In this document: positions 1 to 5,661 of the stretch, one piece after another | Position numbering within the stretch: position 1 is the first letter of the stretch | Layout of the letters: every line of letters begins with the position of its first letter | Source: Zetaproteobacteria bacterium | Lineage (GTDB): Bacteria > Pseudomonadota > Zetaproteobacteria > Mariprofundales > Mariprofundaceae | Reading direction: 5' to 3' | NCBI GenBank assembly: GCA_021545625.1 | Contig: JAJRVH010000151.1 | Location: forward strand, 1-10,373 | DNA length: 10,373 bases | Position numbers and translations under genes: made by a program | Notes under the pieces: model-generated | The model's database searches: none | Told to the model about the DNA's origin: nothing | The model's input: the letters and a program-made list of their open reading frames with translations, nothing else

Positions 1-1484
1 AGCTGGGCAAGGACGTGAAGGTGGTGGCCCGCCTGCGGCAGGCGGTCGAGCTGTCATCCTTCCAGTCGGGCAATGTGCTGACCGTCAATCTGGTGCCCGA
101 GGATCTGGCGCAGAGCAAGCGCATGGCATCGGCTCTGGAAGAGGGCAAGCTTGCCTATTCCGGACAGAAGGTTTCCTTCGATTTCAAGGATATTGATATC
201 CGCAACGCGCTGAAGCTGATCGCGGAGATGAGCGATCTGAATATCATCATGTCGGATGATGTCTCGGGCACGCTGACGATGCGCCTTGTCGATGTCCCCT
301 GGGATCAGGCGCTGGATCTGATTCTCGTGGCTCGCGGGCTGGGCAAGGAGAAGTCGGGCAATGTTATGCGCATTGCGCCGCTGGATGTGCTCAAGGCGGA
401 TGCCAAGGCCAGGCAGGATGCGACGCTGAGTGCGGAAGCCATCGCGCCGCTGGAGACCGAGTTTATCGAGCTTGGCTATGCGTCGGTCAACGATGTGAAG
501 ACCATCCTGGAGGGCGGTTCGGTCAAGGGGTCGGTGAGTGATCAGGGGCAGGGCGGCACCAAGGGGGTGCCAGCCAAGAGCAGCGCTTCCTCGGGCGAGC
601 TGAAGCTGCTTTCCGATCGCGGTTCGATACTGCTCGATGAGCGCAGCAATACATTGATCGTTACCGATACGCGGGAGCGCCTGAACAATATCAAGCGCCT
701 GATCGCGCGCATTGACAAGCCGGTCCAGCAGGTGCTGATCGAGGCGCGCATCGTGGAGGCAACGAAGTCGTTTTCCCGCGACCTGGGCGTGCGCTGGGGC
801 GGCACATACAATGACCCGGCTGCCGCCGGGCAGAAGTTCGGCCATACCGTCAACGGCGGACTGGCGGGCAATGTCGTCGATCTTCCGGCCCAGTCGCCGG
901 CCGGGGCGCTTGGTTATACGCTGGGCACGCTGAGCAATGTGCTGAATCTCAATCTCGAGCTTTCGGTCGCCGAGGCCGAGGGGCGGATCAAGGTGGTGTC
1001 CAGCCCGAGGGTGTTTACCAGCAATCTGCAGGAAGCGAAGATCGAACAGGATGAACAGATCCCGTTTGCGCAGACGACCTTTACCGGCGGCGTGGCGACC
1101 ACGGCCAGTACCCAGGTCAGTTCGAAGCTGACGTTGCAGGTTACGCCGCAGATTACGGCTGATAACAGCATCATCATGAAGCTGAAGGTCAACAAGGATA
1201 CGCCGCGCGAGAACGACCTGATCAAGGGCGGCGACCCGATCATCAACAAGAAGACGGTAGAGACGAATCTGCTGGTCAACAATGGCGAGACGGTCGTGCT
1301 GGGCGGTATCTATTCGCAGACGGTTTCGGATACCGAGACCGGCGTGCCGCTGCTGAAGGATATTCCGCTGCTTGGCTATCTGTTCAAGCGCAAGGTTGAG
1401 TCGGACCTGCGCAACGAATTGCTGATCTTCATTACTCCGACGATCATCGATGCGACGGGGCATAAGAAAGTCAGCCAGCTCTGA
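1..1484 (+). CDS. pilQ: Type IV pilus secretin PilQ, C-terminal part (5' end outside window)
   Basis: This is the outer-membrane secretin through which the type IV pilus fibre passes; it also serves DNA uptake in many species. The frame is open from base 3, so the start lies upstream, and 493 codons plus TGA are visible. An N0/STN-like domain lies at about visible residues 50-115 (around VSFDFKDIDIRNALKLIAEM). An N1-type fold follows, split by a Gly/Ser/Ala-rich linker near residues 170-200. The secretin barrel domain runs from about residue 240 (VLIEARIVEA) to the end. It carries the family C-terminal signature GVPLLKDIPLLGYLFK and ends with a beta strand, LLIFITPTII. The upstream signal peptide and AMIN domains expected of PilQ are not in the window. 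PilQ is preferred over GspD because of the downstream aroB, as in the common pilMNOPQ-aroKB arrangement, but a related secretin is possible. Transcription ends at the hairpin just downstream. Confidence 0.9.
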   Translation, partial: LGKDVKVVARLRQAVELSSFQSGNVLTVNLVPEDLAQSKRMASALEEGKLAYSGQKVSFDFKDIDIRNALKLIAEMSDLNIIMSDDVSGTLTMRLVDVPWDQALDLILVARGLGKEKSGNVMRIAPLDVLKADAKARQDATLSAEAIAPLETEFIELGYASVNDVKTILEGGSVKGSVSDQGQGGTKGVPAKSSASSGELKLLSDRGSILLDERSNTLIVTDTRERLNNIKRLIARIDKPVQQVLIEARIVEATKSFSRDLGVRWGGTYNDPAAAGQKFGHTVNGGLAGNVVDLPAQSPAGALGYTLGTLSNVLNLNLELSVAEAEGRIKVVSSPRVFTSNLQEAKIEQDEQIPFAQTTFTGGVATTASTQVSSKLTLQVTPQITADNSIIMKLKVNKDTPRENDLIKGGDPIINKKTVETNLLVNNGETVVLGGIYSQTVSDTETGVPLLKDIPLLGYLFKRKVESDLRNELLIFITPTIIDATGHKKVSQL

Positions 1485-1505
1485 TCGTGATAAAACCGAT
1501 GCTTC

Positions 1506-1532
1506 GGGCGGCCAGGGATGGCCGCCCTTTTT
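1506..1532 (+). terminator. Intrinsic terminator after pilQ
   Basis: A perfect 8-bp GC-only stem, GGGCGGCC (1506-1513) and GGCCGCCC (1520-1527), encloses a 6-nt loop and is followed at once by TTTTT (1528-1532). It begins 22 nt after the pilQ stop codon. It should end the pil transcript before aroB, at least in part. I could not pick out a convincing sigma70 promoter in the remaining 52 bp before aroB, so aroB may depend on readthrough or on an unrecognised promoter. Confidence 0.88.
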
Positions 1533-1584
1533 CGTGGAAAGGCCGGACTGGATGGGCGGTGCCGGTTTCTGTCAGGATAGGGGC

Positions 1585-2691
1585 ATGACTGAACAGACGA
1601 ACAATGCGAACAGCTATCGCGTGGATCTTGGCGATCGCGCCTACGATATCCATATCGAGCCGGGATGTCTGGACGGAATCGGCGAGGCTTTGTCGACCGT
1701 GGCCGGCGATGCCCGGCGCTGTCTGGTCGTGAGCAACGAAACCGTCGCTCCCCTGTATATGGAGCGCCTGCGCCGGTCGCTGGAGCGTGCAGGCTGGCGG
1801 GTTTCGGAATGCATCCTGCCCGATGGCGAGCGTTACAAGACGCTGGAGATCTGGTCGAAGATTCTGGATGCATTGATGCAGGCCCGGCTGTCCCGCAACG
1901 AGCCGGTGCTGGCGCTGGGCGGCGGCGTGGTTGGCGATATGGTCGGTTTCGCGGCTGCCTGTTATCGCCGCGGCATTCCGTTCGTGCAGGTGCCGACGAC
2001 GCTGCTGGCGCAGGTCGATTCCAGCGTGGGAGGCAAGACGGCGATCAATCATCCGCTGGGCAAGAACATGATCGGCGCCTTCTATCAGCCGAAGCTGGTC
2101 TGGATCGATCCCGAAACACTGCGTACGCTGGATGAACGGGAATTGCGCGCCGGGCTTGGCGAAGCGGTCAAGTACGGGCTGATCCGGGACGCGGAGTTTT
2201 TTCTCTGGTGTGCCGGACATGCCCGGCAGGCATTGGATCTGGATGCCGGTGTCCTCAGCATCCTTATCCATACATGCTGTCGCCACAAGGCCGAGGTCGT
2301 GATGGCCGATGAAACCGAACAGGGCATGCGCGCGCTGCTTAATCTCGGGCATACCTTCGGTCATGCGATCGAGGCAATGACCGGCTACAGCGAATATCTG
2401 CATGGCGAGGCGGTGGCGATCGGGACGGTGATGGCGGCGCGGCTTTCCGGGCAGCTGGGTTATGCGCGGCCGGATATCGAGGGGGAGATCCGAGCCTGCT
2501 ATGAAGGGATCGGCCTGCCGCTGGAGCCCCCCCGTTTCGAGGCGGATGCCTGGCTGGATGCGATGGGGCATGACAAGAAGAATATCGGCAGTCGCATACG
2601 CTATGTGTTGCTGCGGGAGGTCGGCGATGCGTTTGTGGCCGAAGACGTGCCGTCCGATGCGATCAGGACGCTGGTGGCATCGTTTGACTGA
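1585..2691 (+). CDS. aroB: 3-dehydroquinate synthase AroB
   Basis: AroB is the second enzyme of the shikimate pathway. It converts DAHP to 3-dehydroquinate with catalytic NAD and a divalent metal in the cytosol. The protein has 368 residues, close to the usual 350-370. The NAD-binding glycine motif GGGVVGDM is at residues 112-119, and PTTLLAQVDSSVGGKTAIN at 137-155. The metal ligands expected by alignment with E. coli (E184, H247, H264) are E193 in GLGEAVKYG, H256 in LNLGHTFGH and H273 in YLHGEA. Lysines K151, K160 and K196 sit in conserved contexts. I chose the ATG at 1585 because it follows AGGATAGGGG and gives the normal N-terminus; the frame is open further upstream into pilQ but that part looks non-coding. 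It directly follows pilQ without the aroK that commonly sits between them. Confidence 0.96.
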   Translation: MTEQTNNANSYRVDLGDRAYDIHIEPGCLDGIGEALSTVAGDARRCLVVSNETVAPLYMERLRRSLERAGWRVSECILPDGERYKTLEIWSKILDALMQARLSRNEPVLALGGGVVGDMVGFAAACYRRGIPFVQVPTTLLAQVDSSVGGKTAINHPLGKNMIGAFYQPKLVWIDPETLRTLDERELRAGLGEAVKYGLIRDAEFFLWCAGHARQALDLDAGVLSILIHTCCRHKAEVVMADETEQGMRALLNLGHTFGHAIEAMTGYSEYLHGEAVAIGTVMAARLSGQLGYARPDIEGEIRACYEGIGLPLEPPRFEADAWLDAMGHDKKNIGSRIRYVLLREVGDAFVAEDVPSDAIRTLVASFD

Positions 2692-2701
2692 TGGCTGATC
2701 A

Positions 2702-2737
2702 AACGAAGAAGGCCGCAGTTATGCGGCCTTCTTCGTT
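2702..2737. terminator. Hairpin between convergent aroB and tRNA-Thr, probably a bidirectional terminator
   Basis: A perfect 16-bp stem (2702-2717 with 2722-2737) closes a GTTA tetraloop. Its outer part is A/G-rich on the left and T/C-rich on the right, so each strand's transcript ends in a pyrimidine/U-rich arm. It begins 11 nt after the aroB stop and lies 10 nt beyond the 3' end of the minus-strand tRNA. It is therefore placed to end transcription from both directions. The outer arms supply only short U runs, so termination efficiency is uncertain. Confidence 0.8.
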
Positions 2738-2747
2738 GCTATGAAGA

Positions 2748-2823
2748 TGGAGCCGATGATCCGACTCGAACGGACGACCTGCTCATTACGAGTGAGCTGC
2801 TCTACCAGCTGAGCTACATCGGC
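2748..2823 (-). tRNA. thrT-like tRNA-Thr(CGU): tRNA-Thr (anticodon CGU)
   Basis: Read on the minus strand from 2823, the 76 nt fold into a complete cloverleaf. The acceptor stem GCCGATG/CATCGGC has 7 perfect pairs. The D stem is GCTC/GAGC with loop AGCTGGTA. The anticodon stem is GCTCA/TGAGC with loop CTCGTAA, and the T stem is GTCCG/CGGAT (one G-U pair) with loop TTCGAGT. The anticodon CGU at positions 34-36 reads the threonine codon ACG. The discriminator is U and the 3' CCA is encoded (2750-2748). The gene has its own likely promoter and lies downstream of, and co-directional with, rsmE. Confidence 0.97.
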
Positions 2824-2841
2824 ACGATGGATGGGCGGCGG

Positions 2842-2869
2842 ATATTAGCAAGATATTTCCGGATGGAAA
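2842..2869 (-). promoter_or_regulatory. Putative sigma70 promoter of tRNA-Thr
   Basis: On the minus strand a -35-like TTTCCA (2869-2864, 4 of 6 matches to TTGACA) is followed after 16 nt by a -10-like TAATAT (2847-2842, 4 of 6 matches to TATAAT). Transcription would begin near 2835, leaving a leader of about 12 nt for RNase P to remove before the tRNA 5' end at 2823. The element lies in the 61-bp gap between the rsmE stop and the tRNA. This is a match by eye only. Confidence 0.5.
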
Positions 2870-2884
2870 GAGCCGGTGTGATGC

Positions 2885-3613
2885 CTATGCATCAAGGCTG
2901 CGGATGGCATGGATGGCGGCCAGCAGGGCTGGGGCCGCGGTTTCCGTGCGCAGGATACGTTCGCCAAAGGCAAGCAGGGTAAAACCGCAGGTCCGAAGCT
3001 TCTCGAGATCGCGTTCGCTCCAGCCTCCCTCGGGGCCAATGGCCAGGCTGATGTCGCCGCTGTTGCGAATGCCTGATGCCAGCTCCGACAGCCCCGTGGA
3101 GCCTGTCGGATGCAGGGCAAGCGAAAGCCCGGCAGTCTCGATGTCGGTCAGTCCGTTATGCCAGGATACATCCGGAACGCCGGTGCGGCCGCTTTGTTCG
3201 GCGGCTTCGATGACGATCTTCCGCCAGCGTTGCAGGCGCTTTTCAAGCCTGTGTCCATCAAGCTTCAGCGACGAGCGTTCGCTGCGCACGATATGAAATG
3301 ACGCGGCCCCCAGTTCGGTGCCCTTTTGCAGAACGGTGTCGATTTTTTCGCTGCGGCAGGCGGCCTGGAAGACATGAATGCGGCAGTCCGGCTCCCGGTC
3401 GATGTCGATGAACCGATCGACGTGGCAGAAGCTCTCCCGTTTGGACAGTTGCCCGATACGGGCTTCATATTCGCCGCCACGGCCGTTGAAAAGGATGATT
3501 CGCGCATGTTGCTGCAGGCGCATGACATGGCGCAGGTAGTGCGCGATATCGTCCGGCAGCCGGATGCTGTCGCCGGTGCGTATCGACTGATTCAGGTAGA
3601 CGCGGCAGTTCAT
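2885..3613 (-). CDS. rsmE: 16S rRNA (uracil1498-N3)-methyltransferase RsmE
   Basis: RsmE is a SPOUT-class, SAM-dependent enzyme that methylates N3 of U1498 near the decoding centre of 16S rRNA in assembled 30S subunits. The protein has 242 residues, the usual RsmE length. The N-terminal PUA-like part (1-70) contains DDIAHYLRHVMRL. The C-terminal SPOUT domain carries KGTELGA (97-103), RWRKIVIEAAEQSGR (129-143), the SAM-loop motif IGPEGGWSERDL (192-203) and the knot motif FGERILRTETA (216-226), all typical of the family. The ATG at 3613 gives the standard start; only weak purine patches lie upstream, so initiation may be modest. It is divergent from ubiC across 75 bp, and its 3' end leads to tRNA-Thr. 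Confidence 0.95.
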   Translation of the reverse strand: MNCRVYLNQSIRTGDSIRLPDDIAHYLRHVMRLQQHARIILFNGRGGEYEARIGQLSKRESFCHVDRFIDIDREPDCRIHVFQAACRSEKIDTVLQKGTELGAASFHIVRSERSSLKLDGHRLEKRLQRWRKIVIEAAEQSGRTGVPDVSWHNGLTDIETAGLSLALHPTGSTGLSELASGIRNSGDISLAIGPEGGWSERDLEKLRTCGFTLLAFGERILRTETAAPALLAAIHAIRSLDA

Positions 3614-3654
3614 GCGGACAATTCGGCCTGAACCTCGCTTTCAGGGCAAGGGCC

Positions 3655-3682
3655 TTGACCGCTTCCGTGCAAGGCCCATGAT
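3655..3682 (+). promoter_or_regulatory. Putative ubiC promoter giving a leaderless mRNA
   Basis: TTGACC (3655-3660, 5 of 6 matches to the -35 consensus) is followed after 16 nt by CATGAT (3677-3682, 4 of 6 matches to TATAAT). The expected transcription start, about 7 nt further on, coincides with A3689 of the ubiC start codon. The absence of a good Shine-Dalgarno sequence before ubiC is consistent with this. It is an inference from sequence matches alone. Confidence 0.35.
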
Positions 3683-3688
3683 GCGCGC

Positions 3689-4246
3689 ATGTTTTTCGGC
3701 AACCTGAGGGATCAGAACTGGCAGCCCGTGCGCCGATGGAAGCCTGCGGAGGCGGGGTTTGACCGTGATGCGGCGGCCGTGCTGACCGTGGCCGGTTCGC
3801 TGACCCGTTTTCTGGAGCGACGTTACGGCATCCGGCTTGAGGTGCGGTTGCACGACCAGTTCGTCGACCATGTTCGTCCCGACGAGGCCGGCATGCTCGA
3901 ATGCGGGGCCGGCGATCCGGCATTGCGCCGGCAGGTGTCGCTGATGAGTCGAGGATCGGTGCTGTTCGATGCCGAATCGGTGTTGCCGCTTGAGGATCTT
4001 CCTGCGGATCTGATGCGCGAGCTTCAGGAGGGGCGGCGGCCGCTGGGGAACCTGCTGCTTGACCGGGGGTTGTCGTTGTCCCGTTCGGACCTGAGCGTGG
4101 CGCAGCTGGATGTCGAGGGGCGGCACCAGGGGTGCTGGGCCAGGCGCTCGGTGTTGCGCTCGCCATCCGGCACGCGGGCGCTGGTGGTCGAGGTGTTTCA
4201 TGCCGAGATGTGGCGACGCCTTCAGGGGACCAGTCTGCGTTATTGA
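3689..4246 (+). CDS. ubiC: Chorismate lyase (chorismate pyruvate-lyase), UbiC family
   Basis: UbiC splits chorismate into pyruvate and 4-hydroxybenzoate, the ring precursor of ubiquinone, in the cytosol. The protein has 185 residues (E. coli UbiC 165). Collinear family features are AGSLTRFLE (35-43), RQVSLMSRG (81-89), VLP (98-100), GRRPLGNLLL (115-124), WARRSVL (150-156) and LVVEVF (165-170). R81 and E168 align with the E. coli catalytic-pocket residues Arg76 and Glu155. One departure is AES at 95-97, where E. coli has GRT and many members ARS, so a usually basic position is acidic here. The ATG at 3689 is the only start in frame near the beginning of homology and has no clear Shine-Dalgarno sequence. 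Identity is low overall, so a UbiC-like paralogue cannot be excluded. It is divergent from rsmE and upstream of ssrA. Confidence 0.82.
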   Translation: MFFGNLRDQNWQPVRRWKPAEAGFDRDAAAVLTVAGSLTRFLERRYGIRLEVRLHDQFVDHVRPDEAGMLECGAGDPALRRQVSLMSRGSVLFDAESVLPLEDLPADLMRELQEGRRPLGNLLLDRGLSLSRSDLSVAQLDVEGRHQGCWARRSVLRSPSGTRALVVEVFHAEMWRRLQGTSLRY

Positions 4247-4255
4247 GCGCCGGGC

Positions 4256-4284
4256 TTGTTCATGTGCTCAACAGCTTCTAGTAT
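4256..4284 (+). promoter_or_regulatory. Putative sigma70 promoter of ssrA
   Basis: TTGTTC (4256-4261, 4 of 6) and TAGTAT (4279-4284, 4 of 6) are separated by exactly 17 nt. Transcription would start near 4291, about 6 nt before the mature tmRNA 5' end at 4297; this leaves a short leader for RNase P. It begins 10 nt after the ubiC stop, so ssrA appears to be transcribed on its own. Confidence 0.55.
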
Positions 4285-4296
4285 ATCCCGTTCACG

Positions 4297-4648
4297 GGGG
4301 GCGATTTGGCTTCGACGAAGATACTGAACCCTGTGGGGCATGTCGGGTTGTTGGTCCCGTAAAAAGCCGACAGTTTGTTATAACTGCAAACGACGACGTA
4401 GAACTAGCTTACGCTGCGTAAGTTACCCCGCTTCTGAGGTGTCCATCCTTCAGAAATCCGGGGCCAATCAGATGGACTCGCCACTCAGGGCTGGAGACTC
4501 GTGGTCCTGAGGGTTAAACAGTGACGAATCGACCCTTCGGGCATCTTGTCCGTTTGATTTCCGGGGGGTGCTGGCGAAACGGACTAAGCATGTAGATCCA
4601 CAGGCTGATGGTTTTCGGACGCGGGTTCGAACCCCGCCGCCTCCACCA
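4297..4648 (+). ncRNA. ssrA: Transfer-messenger RNA (tmRNA), one-piece
   Basis: tmRNA with SmpB rescues stalled ribosomes: it accepts the nascent chain as alanyl-tRNA, then templates a degradation tag. The 5' end GGGGGCGATTTGGCTTCGACGAAG and the 3' end GGTTCGAACCCCGC-CGCCTCC-ACCA are diagnostic. The acceptor stem pairs 4297-4303 with 4638-4644 in seven pairs. The third pair is G4299-U4642, the alanyl-tRNA synthetase identity element. The T stem-loop spans 4621-4637, the discriminator is A4645 and CCA is encoded at 4646-4648. The conserved block GGACTAAGCATGTAGATCC precedes the 3' half. Internal helices include CTCAGG (4484-4489) with CCTGAG (4506-4511), consistent with the pseudoknot domain. 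Length is 352 nt (E. coli 363). The undivided form argues against a typical alphaproteobacterium. Confidence 0.97.
4386..4421 (+). other. ssrA: tmRNA tag reading frame, ANDDVELAYAA
   Basis: After the stalled ribosome moves to tmRNA, translation resumes at GCA (4386-4388) and reads 11 codons, A-N-D-D-V-E-L-A-Y-A-A, to TAA (4419-4421). With the alanine carried by tmRNA itself, the added tag would be AANDDVELAYAA. The AND start and terminal AA are typical; the E. coli encoded tag is ANDENYALAA. Here the antepenultimate residue is Tyr rather than the common Leu, and there is one extra residue. The resume codon is placed by the conserved context TAACTGCAAACGAC. Confidence 0.92.
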
Positions 4649-4710
4649 TTCGCAGCGGCCGCTACGGCTGCTGATATTGCATTATGCCTTTTTTTTTATA
4701 GGGTTTTTTG

Positions 4711-4730
4711 GGCCGGAAAGCGGCCTTTTT
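4711..4730 (+). terminator. Intrinsic terminator after ssrA
   Basis: The stem GGCCG (4711-4715) / CGGCC (4721-4725) with loop GAAAG is followed by TTTTT (4726-4730). It lies 62 nt after the tmRNA 3' end. A run of nine T (4689-4697) and one of six T (4704-4709) lie just before it and could add earlier termination or 3' processing points. The nearer hairpin-like stretch 4652-4671 (GCAGC/GCTGC, containing the palindrome AGCGGCCGCT) is too far from the T runs to be a standard terminator. Confidence 0.75.
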
Positions 4731-4731
4731 G

Positions 4732-4751
4732 TTGACCGGGCTGCCGGTCAA
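4732..4751 (+). repeat. Perfect 8-bp inverted repeat upstream of nuoA
   Basis: TTGACCGG (4732-4739) and CCGGTCAA (4744-4751) are exact reverse complements separated by GCTG. The left arm contains the best -35-like hexamer of the nuo promoter region, so the repeat could be an operator for a dimeric regulator, or a small RNA hairpin. It follows the ssrA terminator directly. No regulator can be named from the sequence. Confidence 0.6.
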
Positions 4752-4760
4752 TGGTAGCAA
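4732..4760 (+). promoter_or_regulatory. Putative nuo operon promoter
   Basis: TTGACC (4732-4737, 5 of 6 matches to -35) is followed after 17 nt by TAGCAA (4755-4760), a poor -10 with 3 of 6 matches. Transcription from near 4767 would give a leader of about 50 nt before nuoA. The weak -10 suggests an activator, another sigma factor, or that the true promoter lies elsewhere in 4649-4817. This 169-bp region otherwise holds only the ssrA terminator, T runs and the inverted repeat. Confidence 0.33.
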
Positions 4761-4817
4761 GCCCGACCTGTTTCGGGGCTGCTTGAGGGGGCTTCAAAAG
4801 CTTGTAGGAGGGTTTTC

Positions 4818-5189
4818 ATGGGCGCGGCGTACCTGGCCAATGAGTACATCCCAATCGTCATTTTTATTGTCGTGGCGCTGGTGATGGGCGTGATGCCCCT
4901 GATGCTTACCTATCTGCTGGCCGAGCAGCGACCCGATGCCGAGAAGCTTTCCGCCTACGAATGCGGGTTCGAGGCGTTCGAGGACGCCCGCATGCAGTTC
5001 GACGTCCGCTTCTATCTGCTGGCCATTCTTTTCGTTGTGTTCGATCTGGAAAGCGCGTTTCTGTTCCCCTGGGCGATTGTGCTGAACAAGATCGGCCTGT
5101 TCGGATTCGTCGAGATGATGCTGTTTCTGGTGATCCTGCTGGTCGGCTATATCTATGCGTGGAAGAAAGGAGCCTTGCAATGGGAATAG
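4818..5189 (+). CDS. nuoA: NADH-quinone oxidoreductase subunit A
   Basis: NuoA is a small membrane subunit of complex I at the junction of the membrane arm and the quinone-binding module. The 123-residue protein (family about 115-150) has three hydrophobic segments at roughly 8-33, 64-88 and 95-115. The conserved loop SAYECGFEAF (45-54), with the family cysteine C49, lies between the first two. FDVRFYLLAILFVVFDLE (61-78), including the buried acidic residues of segment 2, is strongly conserved across the family. A strong Shine-Dalgarno sequence AGGAGGG (4806-4812) lies 5 nt before the ATG. It is the first gene of the operon and its end overlaps nuoB by 10 nt. Confidence 0.96.
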   Translation: MGAAYLANEYIPIVIFIVVALVMGVMPLMLTYLLAEQRPDAEKLSAYECGFEAFEDARMQFDVRFYLLAILFVVFDLESAFLFPWAIVLNKIGLFGFVEMMLFLVILLVGYIYAWKKGALQWE

Positions 5190-5656
5190 AAGGCGTACTT
5201 GAAAAGGGTTTTATCACCACGACGGCCGACAAGCTGATCAACGGCGCGCGCGCCGGTTCGCTGTGGCCGATGACCTTCGGTCTGGCCTGTTGCGCGGTCG
5301 AGATGATGCATGCCGGTGCCTCGCGTTACGATCTGGATCGCTTCGGCATCGTGTTCCGGCCCTCCCCGCGTCAGTCCGACGTGATGGTCGTGGCCGGCAC
5401 GCTGATCAACAAGATGGCACCGGCCTTGCGCAAGGTCTACGACCAGATGTCCGAACCTCGCTGGGTGATTTCGATGGGTTCCTGTGCCAACGGCGGCGGC
5501 TATTATCACTATTCCTATTCCGTGGTGCGCGGCTGCGACCGCATCGTGCCGGTGGATATCTATGTGCCGGGCTGTCCGCCGACGGCCGAGGCGCTGCTCT
5601 ACGGCTTCATCCAGTTGCAGGAAAAGATCAAACGCACCAATACGATTGCGCGGTAA
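5180..5656 (+). CDS. nuoB: NADH-quinone oxidoreductase subunit B
   Basis: NuoB (PSST homologue) holds cluster N2, the last 4Fe-4S centre, and passes electrons to quinone at its interface with NuoD. The protein has 158 residues, the usual length. The N2 ligands are the adjacent pair C37-C38 in GLACCAVEMMH, C102 in SMGSCANGGGYY and C132 in YVPGCPPTAEALL. The frame is open well upstream, but the ATG at 5180 is the right start. It follows AAGGAG (5167-5172) by 7 nt and gives the standard N-terminus with a short lead to GSLWPMTFGLACC. It overlaps the nuoA end by 10 nt in another frame, which implies coupled translation. It ends 5 nt before nuoC. Confidence 0.97.
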   Translation: MGIEGVLEKGFITTTADKLINGARAGSLWPMTFGLACCAVEMMHAGASRYDLDRFGIVFRPSPRQSDVMVVAGTLINKMAPALRKVYDQMSEPRWVISMGSCANGGGYYHYSYSVVRGCDRIVPVDIYVPGCPPTAEALLYGFIQLQEKIKRTNTIAR

Positions 5657-5661
5657 GGGTC

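Noticed and set aside
54..1463. A 469-codon open frame on the minus strand opposite pilQ
   Set aside because: The plus-strand frame is an unmistakable secretin. The antisense frame is open because of GC-rich codon bias, and its product is a His/Arg/Leu-rich sequence with no recognisable domain and no ribosome binding site.
1450..1584. Upstream extension of the aroB frame into the end of pilQ
   Set aside because: It would cross the pilQ terminator hairpin and adds sequence with no AroB similarity; the ATG at 1585 has a suitable Shine-Dalgarno sequence.
3647..3657. CAAGGGCCTTG palindrome in the rsmE-ubiC divergent region as an operator
   Set aside because: Only 5-bp arms, and similar CAAGG words recur nearby by composition; too short to support a regulatory claim.
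4110..4421. A 103-codon plus-strand frame running from inside ubiC through the start of ssrA
   Set aside because: Its last codons are the tmRNA tag frame; the rest is out of frame with ubiC and runs through the ssrA promoter and structural RNA.
2748..4648. tRNA-Thr and ssrA 3' ends as integration sites for a genomic island
   Set aside because: Such 3' ends are common phage and island attachment sites. However, I saw no repeat of either 3' end in the window, no integrase, and only housekeeping genes beside them.
4652..4671. GCAGC/GCTGC hairpin with internal AGCGGCCGCT palindrome as the ssrA terminator
   Set aside because: The nearest T run starts 17 nt later, so it does not form a standard intrinsic terminator; the GGCCG/CGGCC-TTTTT hairpin at 4711-4730 fits better.
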